Shown piece after piece: positions 16,606-24,800 of a stretch of 31,315 nt of DNA; the stretch's first letter is position 1, and every line of letters starts with the position of its first letter. The DNA is taken from contig JAZSDU010000046.1 of the NCBI GenBank assembly GCA_045531335.1, forward strand, positions 1 to 31,315. The letters run 5' to 3'. This DNA is from CAG-452 sp045531335. GTDB lineage: Bacteria; Bacillota; Clostridia; TANB77; CAG-508. The translations under genes were made by a program, and so were the position numbers. The notes beneath the pieces are model-generated. The model searched no databases and was not told where the DNA came from. It saw only the letters and a program-made list of their open reading frames with translations.

Positions 16606-17265
16606 ATGTTAACATTAGAAGACGTAAAGAAAAATCCTGAAGTACAGGAGCTTGTAATAGGAGCTCAAAAACAATTAGATGCTTTAGGTTATACTGAACA
16701 TTCCTTAAGACATGTAAGTATAGTTTCAAATAGGGCAGGTAAAATATTAGAGACTTTAGGTTATGATAAGCATAGAGTAGAACTTGCAAAAATTGCAGGA
16801 TATCTTCATGATATAGGAAATGGAGTAAACAGAGTAGATCATGCTCATTCAGGAGCAATACTTGCATACAATATTTTAAAAGATATGGGAATGGATTTAA
16901 AAGACAGAACAGAGATAATGTCAGCAATAGGAAATCATAATGAAAAAACTGGTACAGCTGTTAGCGATATATCAGCTGCATTAATACTTGCGGACAAGTC
17001 TGATGTCCATAGAGATAGAGTAGTAAATAAAAATATGGCAACATTTGAAATACATGATAGAGTAAACTATGCAGTAACTAATGCAGAATTAATAGTAGAT
17101 AACAAAGAGAAAAAAGTAATATTAGATTTAACAATTGATAATCATATTTGTCCAGTATTGGATTATTTTGAAATATTTATGGAAAGAACAATGATGAGCA
17201 AATATGCAGCAAAATACTTACAAATATGGTTTGAGTTAATTATAAATGATACAAAATTATTATAG
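16606..17265 (+). CDS. HD-domain metal-dependent phosphohydrolase
   Basis: A 219-residue cytosolic protein. The HD signature is complete: HSLRHVSIVSNRAG supplies the first His, IAGYLHDIGNGV the HD pair near residue 67, and DHAHSGAILAYNIL and IGNHNEKTG the following His residues. ALILADKSDVHRDR carries the last Asp. Such enzymes hydrolyse nucleotides or phosphate esters; the substrate is not visible. The ribosome site is GCGGAGGTG. The SecD-like gene follows after 10 bp, so the pair forms an operon. Confidence 0.88.
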   Translation: MLTLEDVKKNPEVQELVIGAQKQLDALGYTEHSLRHVSIVSNRAGKILETLGYDKHRVELAKIAGYLHDIGNGVNRVDHAHSGAILAYNILKDMGMDLKDRTEIMSAIGNHNEKTGTAVSDISAALILADKSDVHRDRVVNKNMATFEIHDRVNYAVTNAELIVDNKEKKVILDLTIDNHICPVLDYFEIFMERTMMSKYAAKYLQIWFELIINDTKLL

Positions 17266-17275
17266 GAGGATAAAA

Positions 17276-18535
17276 ATGAAAACACAAAAAGTAGTAACAA
17301 TAATAACAATTATATTATTAGTAGCAATAATAAGTTTGGCATCTGTTCTAGGAATATATAAAAAAGATGAATACAGGGTTACAAACATTGTTCCAGATTA
17401 TATATTAGGAATGGAATTTACTGATAGTAGAGTAATTAATTTTGAGGTAAATAAGGAAGAAAATACTGAAGAAACATTAACAATTGAAAATTATAAAAAA
17501 ACTAAATCAATAATAAAAAATAGACTAAAGAACTTAGGCGTAGATCAGTATACAGTAGTATTAGATGAAAATACTGGAAATATACAAGTACGTATTCCTG
17601 AAAATGACGATACAGATATAATGATATATTATTTATTACAATCTGGAACTTTTGAGTTAAAAGATAGCGAAACAGAAGAAGTTTTAATGGATACAAATGC
17701 TGTAAAAAAAGCAGAAGTAGTATATTCACAAGGTGACACTCAAACAGCTGTATTTTTGCAAATTAGATTTAATAAAGAAGTAAAACAAAAATTAGAAGAA
17801 ATAATAAATATATATGCTATATCTGAAGATGTAGTAGACGAAGAGAACGAAACAGAAGAAGAAATAGAAACAAAAAGTCTTGAACTTTATTTAAATGGAG
17901 AAGTAATTACAGAGGTTAATCCTGAAGAATCTATAATGAATGAGATGCTATATATACAAATAGGAGCAGGTAGCGATACGGCAACTTTAGAGCAATACAA
18001 GTTAATCGCAAATGAAACTGTAGCTGTTTTGAATTCAGGAGTATTACCTATAACATATACAGAAACAGATTATATTCAAAATGCTAATATAACAACACGA
18101 TCAATAAACATATGTATATATGTAGGCTTGGGAATTTTACTATTTATGATAATAATATTTATTATAAGATTAAAAGTAAAAGGATTATTAGCATCTATAT
18201 TACAAATAGGATACATAGGTTTGTTACTACTTACATTAAGATATACTAATGTAAAGATTACAATAGAAGGAATTGGAGGAATATTAATTGCTTCAATATT
18301 AAACTATATATACCTTAATATAGCATTTAAAAAAATTGATTTAAATTTTGTAAAAGATGTAACTGCAAAATTTGCATTAAAGCTAATTCCTATTTATATT
18401 ATATCAGTAATATTAAGCTTTAATAGTATTGCCAATATATACAGTCTAGGAATGACTTTGGTATGGGGAATTATAGTAATGTATCTATATAACTTAACAT
18501 TAACACAAATATCACTAAAAACAATTAAAAAATAA
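17276..18535 (+). CDS. SecD-like protein-export membrane protein
   Basis: A 419-residue protein. A first transmembrane segment (about residues 7-26) is followed by an extracytoplasmic region with a SecD P1-like unit (KSIIKNRLKNLGVDQYTVVL, then IQVRIPENDD) and VLNSGVLPITYTETDYIQ. Five or so transmembrane segments make the C-terminus (from about residue 274). SecD with SecF helps complete protein translocation. Compared with standard SecD the P1 region is short and carries an acidic insert, DVVDEENETEEEIE. No secF follows; the transcript ends at a terminator. ATG follows TAGGAGGATAAAA. Confidence 0.75.
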   Translation: MKTQKVVTIITIILLVAIISLASVLGIYKKDEYRVTNIVPDYILGMEFTDSRVINFEVNKEENTEETLTIENYKKTKSIIKNRLKNLGVDQYTVVLDENTGNIQVRIPENDDTDIMIYYLLQSGTFELKDSETEEVLMDTNAVKKAEVVYSQGDTQTAVFLQIRFNKEVKQKLEEIINIYAISEDVVDEENETEEEIETKSLELYLNGEVITEVNPEESIMNEMLYIQIGAGSDTATLEQYKLIANETVAVLNSGVLPITYTETDYIQNANITTRSINICIYVGLGILLFMIIIFIIRLKVKGLLASILQIGYIGLLLLTLRYTNVKITIEGIGGILIASILNYIYLNIAFKKIDLNFVKDVTAKFALKLIPIYIISVILSFNSIANIYSLGMTLVWGIIVMYLYNLTLTQISLKTIKK

Positions 18536-18570
18536 CATAATATGATAATAATTCATATAATATAATAACT

Positions 18571-18603
18571 AAAAACTCCATTAAAATAAGATGGAGTTTT
18601 TGT
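18571..18603 (+). terminator. Intrinsic terminator of the HD-secD operon
   Basis: AAAAACTCCAT pairs with ATGGAGTTTTT around a nine-base loop, ending in a T run. Confidence 0.85.
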
Positions 18604-18625
18604 AATTTATTAAATAGGTGATCAT

Positions 18626-18953
18626 ATGAAATTATATAAAATTTTTAGAAATAATAGAAATGCTGAAGATATAAATATAGAGGATTTAAAAAGCTTAATA
18701 AAAACAAATATGGAAGCACTTTTATTAGATGTTAGAAGCCCTCAAGAGTATGCAGAAGGACATTTGAATCGGAGCGGTTAATATTCCGTTATACGAATTA
18801 GAAAAACACTGTGAATGTAAACTAAAACAAAAAGAAAGAACAATAGTTGTATATTGCCAAAGTGGAATCAGGAGTAAAAAAGCTATTAAGATATTAAATA
18901 AAAGTGGTTTTACAAATTTATTTCATTTAAAAGGTGGGTTAGATGGAATATAG
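18626..18953 (+). CDS. Rhodanese-like sulfurtransferase, interrupted by a +1 frameshift at CGG
   Basis: A single-domain rhodanese of about 108 residues once the frame is restored. The first frame gives LLLDVRSPQEYAEGHLN, then CGG AGC GGT TAA. Skipping the C at 18770 gives GGA GCG GTT AAT ATT, that is GAVNIPLYELEKH, the expected continuation. The active-site loop is VVYCQSGIRSKKA, with the Cys intact, and the end is HLKGGLDGI. Rhodaneses move sulfane sulfur; the partner is unknown. AGGTGATCAT precedes ATG. The CGG is codon 49 and in frame. Everything else in the gene is intact. Confidence 0.85.
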
Positions 18954-18966
18954 AAACATAAAAAAA

Positions 18967-18996
18967 TGTAGGGGTTGGTCTTAACCAGCCCCTACA
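18967..18996. repeat. REP-like palindrome, family 1, compact copy
   Basis: TGTAGGGGTTGGT pairs with ACCAGCCCCTACA around CTTA. It lies between the convergent rhodanese and zinc-ribbon genes, where it may end both transcripts. Confidence 0.7.
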
Positions 18997-18998
18997 TA

Positions 18999-19235
18999 TT
19001 ATAATGAAATATTATCAATTCCAGAAATTTGATTATTTGCAATAAATCTATTTAAATTACTAGCATTTATTCCGCTTACTATAGAAAGATCTTGTATAGA
19101 ATTAAAAGTATTATCTTCATCTAAAATAGAATTTAATTTAGATATATCCATTTTGTCTTTAGATTGACAATTACAACAAACATCATTATCTGACATAAAA
19201 AAACAACCACAACGTACACACTTTTTAAATTCCAT
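18999..19235 (-). CDS. Small zinc-ribbon protein with helix-turn-helix-like C-terminus
   Basis: A 78-residue protein starting MEFKKCVRCGCFF with a second pair VCCNCQSKD, a four-Cys ribbon. The C-terminal half, TFNSIQDLSIVSGINASNLN, looks like a helix-turn-helix. This layout resembles YvyF-like flagellar-region proteins, but no motility genes are nearby, so I give no function. AGGAGGATATGTT sets the start at 19235. Confidence 0.7.
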   Translation of the reverse strand: MEFKKCVRCGCFFMSDNDVCCNCQSKDKMDISKLNSILDEDNTFNSIQDLSIVSGINASNLNRFIANNQISGIDNISL

Positions 19236-19306
19236 AACATATCCTCCTAAAACTTTTATTCTTTAGTATGACAAATATTTTATCATAAAAAATCAAAAAA
19301 GCAAAT

Positions 19307-19332
19307 AAAAAATTGAAAAAATTCAATTTTTT
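19307..19332. terminator. Perfect AT-rich hairpin in the divergent gap
   Basis: AAAAAATTGAA and TTCAATTTTTT pair perfectly over an AAAA loop. It lies upstream of both flanking genes, so a terminator role is uncertain. It is followed by the short palindrome GCTCGGAGC. Confidence 0.4.
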
Positions 19333-19413
19333 GCTCGGAGCGATTTCTTGAAATTCACAAAAAAATCATATAGTACATATTATATAGTAAAAAATACATA
19401 TGGAGGTAAAAGT

Positions 19414-19839
19414 ATGAATATTTTGTTAATATTTTTTGCATTTCCTATAGCGGTAATAATTATATCAGCGATATTACAAAAACTATTAAATAATCCAATA
19501 GCGGTTGCGGCACTTATATTTGCAATATTTTTGGTAGTTACATTTGCAGCATTTGATAGCACATTCCTAATTGCAACATTTGTGTATACATTGCTTGCAC
19601 TTATAACAGCATTAATTGTTAAGTTTATTTGTGAGTCGAATAATAACAATAATATATGTGAATTATTAAACTGTATTTTAAGAAATAATAATGTAAGTGA
19701 TTTATTAAATAATGTTTCAAATAATAGTAATAATAACAATGAGACAAATTTAAATACAATAGCTGATATATTAAATACTAATAATGGAAATAATAATAGC
19801 AATCCTTGTGGGTGTAGTAGATACAGAAGGTACAGATAA
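19414..19839 (+). CDS. DUF2651-like membrane protein with Asn-rich, Cys-ended tail
   Basis: A 141-residue protein. Residues 1-75 form three hydrophobic segments with PIAVIIISAILQKLLNNPIA and a FDSTFLIATFVYTLLAL segment, as in DUF2651/YbeC-like proteins of Firmicutes. Unlike those, it carries a long tail (about 76-141) rich in asparagine, ending PCGCSRYRRYR. The Asn runs are AAT/AAC repeats and may vary in length between strains. ATG at 19414 follows TGGAGGTAAAAGT. A copy of the two-hairpin element lies just downstream. Confidence 0.65.
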   Translation: MNILLIFFAFPIAVIIISAILQKLLNNPIAVAALIFAIFLVVTFAAFDSTFLIATFVYTLLALITALIVKFICESNNNNNICELLNCILRNNNVSDLLNNVSNNSNNNNETNLNTIADILNTNNGNNNSNPCGCSRYRRYR

Positions 19840-19866
19840 AGAATGATGTAGAGAAATAGTTTCATT

Positions 19867-20021
19867 TTAGAAATTCGAGTAGGTACTAAGAAGTGCTTGA
19901 GTAATTACATCGATTAAATGAAAAATTCATTTTTCATTTAACATTAAGAGCAAAATAATTAATTTTTGCAAACATGGGGCCGATCACTGAGGCCTTTTTG
20001 TTTCAAAAATTAATATTTTGC
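19867..20021 (-). repeat. Two-hairpin repeat element, copy C (opposite strand)
   Basis: Read on the minus strand the order is hairpin 1 (20021-19950), hairpin 2 (19941-19914), then the tail. Hairpin 1 keeps the long AT-rich arms of copies A and B, but its GC tip differs (GGCC...GGCC). Hairpin 2 is TTAAATGAAAAA/TTTTTCATTTAA, a perfect 12-bp stem unlike A or B in sequence, next to ATCGAT. The tail keeps CTCGAATTTCTAAA. On the plus strand the tip reads GGCCGATCACTGAGGCCTTT followed by a T run, a good intrinsic terminator for the DUF2651-like gene. Confidence 0.75.
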
Positions 20022-20034
20022 GCATATATACACA

Positions 20035-20063
20035 TTGAAATTAAGTATTCAATATGATATAAA
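20035..20063 (+). promoter_or_regulatory. Promoter of nadD
   Basis: TTGAAA (20035-20040), 17 bp, TATAAA (20058-20063), about 30 bp before the start codon. Confidence 0.65.
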
Positions 20064-20093
20064 TAAAACAACAAAACTTTAAGGAAGGTAAAA

Positions 20094-20702
20094 ATGGAGA
20101 AAAAGGTTATCGCAGTTTTTGGTGGTTCATTTAATCCACCTATAAATTCGCATTGCTTGCTTGCAAAACAAATTATTGAAAAATGTAGCAATGTAGAAAA
20201 ATTGATTTTTGTACCAGTAAGTACAAAATACCAAAAATCAAAATTAGCAAGTGATGAGCATAGATATAATATGTTAAAACTTATATGTGAAAATGAGGAC
20301 AAGCTGGAAGTATCTAATATAGAATTAATACAAGACAAACAATTATATACAATAGAAACTTTAGATTTATTAAAGAAACAATTTGGAGAAAGTTATGAAA
20401 TATACTTTGTTATGGGAACAGACAATTTAAAAGAAGTAGATACTTGGAATAGTCCGGAAAGGCTATTAAAGGAATATAAAATAATAGTTCTAGAGAGAGA
20501 AAATGATAAGCTCGAAGAGGTAATTCAAAAGAATAAACTTTTAGAAAAATATAAAAAATCGTTAATAAAAATTGAAGGAATAGATAAAATATTTTTGAGT
20601 TCTACCATGATTAGAGATAAAATAAAAAATGGGGAGAATGTAGAAGAGTTTATAAATACAGATGTTTTGAGATATATTAGAGAAAATAATTTGTATATGT
20701 AA
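20094..20702 (+). CDS. nadD: Nicotinate-nucleotide adenylyltransferase
   Basis: A 202-residue cytosolic enzyme joining ATP and nicotinate mononucleotide in NAD synthesis. The nucleotidyltransferase motif GGSFNPPINSH is at residues 10-20 (usually GGxFDPxHxGH, so the last pair is SH here). It is followed by IFVPVSTKYQK, YFVMGTDNLKEVDTWNSPE and the C-terminal SSTMIRDKIKNGE. ATG follows AAGGAAGGTAAAA. The usual partners yqeK and rsfS do not follow; a repeat and a terminator do. Confidence 0.92.
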   Translation: MEKKVIAVFGGSFNPPINSHCLLAKQIIEKCSNVEKLIFVPVSTKYQKSKLASDEHRYNMLKLICENEDKLEVSNIELIQDKQLYTIETLDLLKKQFGESYEIYFVMGTDNLKEVDTWNSPERLLKEYKIIVLERENDKLEEVIQKNKLLEKYKKSLIKIEGIDKIFLSSTMIRDKIKNGENVEEFINTDVLRYIRENNLYM

Positions 20703-20703
20703 A

Positions 20704-20730
20704 TGTAGGGGGCGATGCCTACATCGACCC
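20704..20730. repeat. REP-like palindrome, family 1, short copy
   Basis: TGTAGGGGGCGATG pairs with CATCGACCC around CCTA. It is close to the copy at 7253-7278. Confidence 0.6.
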
Positions 20731-20766
20731 GAAAAGAATATGTATGACATTCGCTGGGACGGAGGC

Positions 20767-20804
20767 AAAAATTCCCTTTTTATAAATTATAAAAAGGGAA
20801 TTTT
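20767..20804. terminator. Bidirectional intrinsic terminator between nadD and the HAD gene
   Basis: AAAATTCCCTTTTT pairs with AAAAAGGGAATTTT around an AT-rich loop, with A and T tracts on both sides. A GCGTCCGGACGC palindrome follows at about 20808-20820. Confidence 0.85.
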
Positions 20805-20823
20805 ATGACTCGCGTCCGGACGC

Positions 20824-21678
20824 TCAGAATTCAATAAATTTATATACTGCCTCTGCAAAACCTCCATTTTCAACTGTATTATTTGTTGTATATTTTGCAA
20901 CTTCTTTTAATTCGTCATAAGCGTTTGCAACTGCAATTCCAAGACCTGAATTTTTAACCATTTCTAAATCATTTAAATTATCTCCAATTGCCATTGTTTC
21001 ATTGTTTTCTATATTTAAATAATCCCTTAAAATTTTTAATGCAGTATCTTTATTTATATTTTTAGGTGTAATATCTAGATATTCATATTCTTTATCAATT
21101 ACAGTGTCTTTATATTTACCATATTTTTTTATTGTTGTAATTGAAATATCTTCTTTTCCTAAAATTTCATTTTTTATATCTGATAAATCAGTTTCAGAAG
21201 AAATTATTAATTTACAAACATTAGATTTGTTAAAAGTTAGATATTGTTTTAAATCTTCTACAATAGTTATACCTAGTGATGTATCATAATATTTATCTTG
21301 TTGTAATTTATAGTTTCTTAAATCCATATATTTAAGTTCTTCTGTTACAATCTCATTATCTGTATATATATGAACATGTAGGTTATGATTTCTTGCAATA
21401 TCTATACAAGAATCTATTTCAGAATCTGCTAATAGTTTCTTGTAAATTTCTTCACCAGTTTTTAAATTAATAATTTGATTTCCATTTCCAAATATTCCAT
21501 AAGATGCATTGAATTTAGAGCACATTCCTTTTATAATTGGATATGTTTTACCAGTACATATTACAAAGTCTATATTTTTATTATTTATATCATTTATTGC
21601 TTTTAGATTATTTTCAAAAATTGTATTGTCTCTACCAATTATAGTTCCATCTAAATCACTAGCAACTAATTTAATCAT
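20824..21678 (-). CDS. Cof-type HAD-superfamily phosphatase
   Basis: A 284-residue cytosolic hydrolase. Motif I is ASDLDGTIIGRDN at residues 7-19, motif II is FVICTGKTYPI, and motif IV is MAIGDNLNDLEMVKNSGLGI near residue 234, with the catalytic Asp residues all present. The C2-type cap lies between. Such enzymes dephosphorylate sugar phosphates or cofactors; specificity cannot be read. GAAGGAGAAACCAAA sets the start at 21678. It is monocistronic and convergent with nadD. Confidence 0.92.
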   Translation of the reverse strand: MIKLVASDLDGTIIGRDNTIFENNLKAINDINNKNIDFVICTGKTYPIIKGMCSKFNASYGIFGNGNQIINLKTGEEIYKKLLADSEIDSCIDIARNHNLHVHIYTDNEIVTEELKYMDLRNYKLQQDKYYDTSLGITIVEDLKQYLTFNKSNVCKLIISSETDLSDIKNEILGKEDISITTIKKYGKYKDTVIDKEYEYLDITPKNINKDTALKILRDYLNIENNETMAIGDNLNDLEMVKNSGLGIAVANAYDELKEVAKYTTNNTVENGGFAEAVYKFIEF

Positions 21679-21741
21679 TTTGGTTTCTCCTTCATAGTTA
21701 ACAATGAATTACTTAATTAATATAATTCAACCGTCATTCTA

Positions 21742-21770
21742 ATTATACCATAAATTGGTAGGATAGTAAA
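21742..21770 (-). promoter_or_regulatory. Possible promoter of the HAD gene
   Basis: On the minus strand TTTACT (21765-21770), 17 bp, TATAAT (21742-21747). Confidence 0.45.
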
Positions 21771-21805
21771 TAGTTGAAATGAAATTATGTAAAACAAACA
21801 TAATA

Positions 21806-21834
21806 TTGCAAAGTGTTTAAATTTGTAATATAAT
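21806..21834 (+). promoter_or_regulatory. Promoter of dnaE
   Basis: TTGCAA (21806-21811), 17 bp, TATAAT (21829-21834), 22 bp before ATG, which allows only a short leader. Confidence 0.7.
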
Positions 21835-21856
21835 ACATACATAAAAGGAGAAAACT

Positions 21857-24800
21857 ATGTCAAATTTTGTACACTTACATGTCCATAGTGAATTTAGTTT
21901 ACTAGATGGAGCAAATAGAATAAAAGATTTACCTAAAAGAGCAAAGGAATTAGGAATGGATTCAATTGCTCTTACTGACCATGGCGTTATGTTTGGTGTA
22001 GTAGATTTTTATAAAGCATGTAAAAATGAAGGTGTAAAACCTATTATAGGATGTGAAGTATATGTAGCACCTAGAACAAGATTTGATAAAGAAGCAAACA
22101 TTGATAATCATTATTCTCATTTAATACTTCTTGCCAAAAACGAAACAGGATATAAAAATTTAAGTAAATTAGTATCAATGGGATGTACAGATGGTTTTTA
22201 TTATAAACCAAGAATAGATTTAGAAATTTTAGAAAAATATCATGAAGGATTAATTTGTTTAAGTGCTTGTTTAGCAGGTAGTGTAAATAAACAAATATTA
22301 AAAAATGATATAGAAGAGGCAGAGAAAGTTGCTTTATGGCATAAAAATCTATTTGGTGAAGATTACTATTTAGAAATACAACCAAATGGACTTCCAGAGC
22401 AAGTTTTAGCAAATCAAAAATTAATAGAAATATCTAGAAAACTAAATATTCCTTTAGTTGCAACAAATGATGCTCATTATTTAAAAAAAGAAGATGCATA
22501 CAATCATGAAATTTTACTTTGTATACAAACTGGTAAGAGAATGACAGATGAAGATAGAATGAGAATGGGAACAGATGAATTCTATGTTAAATCACCAGAA
22601 GAAATGATGGAATATTTTAAAAATGTGCCAGAGTCAATTGAGAATACAGTAAAAATTGCAGAAAAATGTAATGTAGAATTTGAATTTGGAAATACAAAAC
22701 TTCCTAATTATGAGGTGCCAAGCGAATTTGCAACTCATAGTGACTATTTTAAACATCTATCAAGAGAAGGACTAAAAAGAAGATATGGAGAAAATCCATC
22801 TGATGAAATAAAAGAACGTTTTGAATATGAATTATCAGTTATAGAAAAAATGGGATATGTAGACTATTTCTTAATAGTTTGGGACTTTATAAATTATGCA
22901 AGAACTAATGGAATAAGCGTAGGGCCTGGGCGTGGTTCTGGTGCAGGTTCAATAGTTGCATATGCTTTAGGAATAACAGATATAGATCCAATAAAATACA
23001 ACTTGCTTTTTGAAAGATTCTTAAATCCAGAAAGAATAAGTATGCCTGACTTTGATATAGATTTTGATTATGAGAGAAGACAAGAAGTTATAGATTATGT
23101 TGGAAGAAAATATGGAAAAGACCATGTTTCACAAATCATAACATTTGGAACAATGTCTGCAAGAATGGTAATAAGAGATGTTGCAAGAGCATTAGATGTT
23201 CCATATGCTGAGGCAGATAAGCTTGCAAAAATGATACCAAATGAATTACATATTACTATAAAAAAAGCATTAGAACAAAATAGAGAATTGGGAATGCTTT
23301 ATGAGACAGATGAAGAAACAAGAAAATTATTAGATATTGCAATGGGATTAGAAGGAATGCCAAGACAGGCATCTACTCATGCATGTGGAATAGTTATTAC
23401 AAAAGACCCAGTTATAGACTATGTTCCTTTATATGTAAATGAAGGAACAATATCTACAGAATTTATAATGACAACTCTAGAAGAACTAGGTCTATTAAAG
23501 ATGGATTTCTTAGGGCTTCGTACACTTACAGTTATTTCTGATACAATAAAACTTGTAAAAAAATGTAGAGGAATAGATGTAAAAATAGATAAAGAAATGA
23601 ATGATCCAAAAGTATTTGAAGAAACTTGGAGAAGCGGAAATACATCAGGTGTATTCCAATTTGAAAGTCAAGGTATGACAAACTTTATGAAAGAATTAAA
23701 ACCAGATAGTTTGGAAGATATTATAGCAGGTGTTTCGTTATATAGACCGGGACCTATGGACCAAATACCAAGATATATTAAGAACAAATTAAATCCAGAA
23801 CATAGTGAGTATACACATCCAAGTTTAATACCAATATTAAATGTAACTTATGGATGTATGGTGTATCAAGAACAAGTTATGCAAATAGTAAGAAATCTAG
23901 CTGGATATTCTTTAGGAAGAGCAGATTTAGTAAGGCGTGCAATGGGAAAGAAAAAACTAGATGTTATGGCTAAAGAAAGAGAATATTTTATTCATGGACA
24001 AACAGATGAAAATGGAAATATTATAATTCCAGGTTGTGTAAGAAATGGAATAGATGAGGGGTCAGCAAATAAAATATTTGATGAAATGGCAGAGTTTGCA
24101 AAATATGCATTTAACAAGTCACATGCTGCAGCTTATGCTGTTGTAGCATATCAAACTGCATACTTAAAAACATATTATAAACCAGAGTTCATGGCAGCAA
24201 CACTAAATAGCTTTTTAGGTAATTTAGATAAAGTACCAGAATATATTGATGAATGTAAAAGACTAGGGGTAGAGGTATTAAAACCAGATATTAATAAAAG
24301 TTATACTAAGTTTGCTGTATATGGAAATCAAATTAGATTTGGACTTGGTAGTGTAAAAAATGTTGGAACAGCAGTAGTTGATAACATAGTTAGAGAAAGA
24401 AAACAAAATGGAGAATTCAAAAGCTTTACAGACTTTTGTGAAAGAATGTCTGGAGAATCTGTAAATAGAAAATGTATAGAAAGTTTAATAAAAGCGGGAG
24501 CTTTTGATGAATTTGAACAAACAAGAAGTACACTTCTTGCATCATTTGAAGGAATAATAGATACAATAAATGATACATCAAGAAAAACAATGCAAGGACA
24601 AGTTACAATGTTTGATTTAGGTGGTACTGAAGAAGAAAAAATAGAAAGTATGAAATATAGCTTTACTACACTAAAAGAATTTGAAGAAAAAGAACTATTA
24701 TCAATGGAAAAAGAAATGCTTGGAATTTACATATCAGGACATCCATTAGGTAAAATAAAAGAGCAAATTCAAAAAGTATCTACAATAAATACGCTTCAAA

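Noticed and set aside
19380..19865. Minus-strand 161-codon ORF opposite the DUF2651-like gene
   Set aside because: It is Leu-rich because it is antisense to AAT/AAC runs; the plus frame has the ribosome site and recognisable segments.
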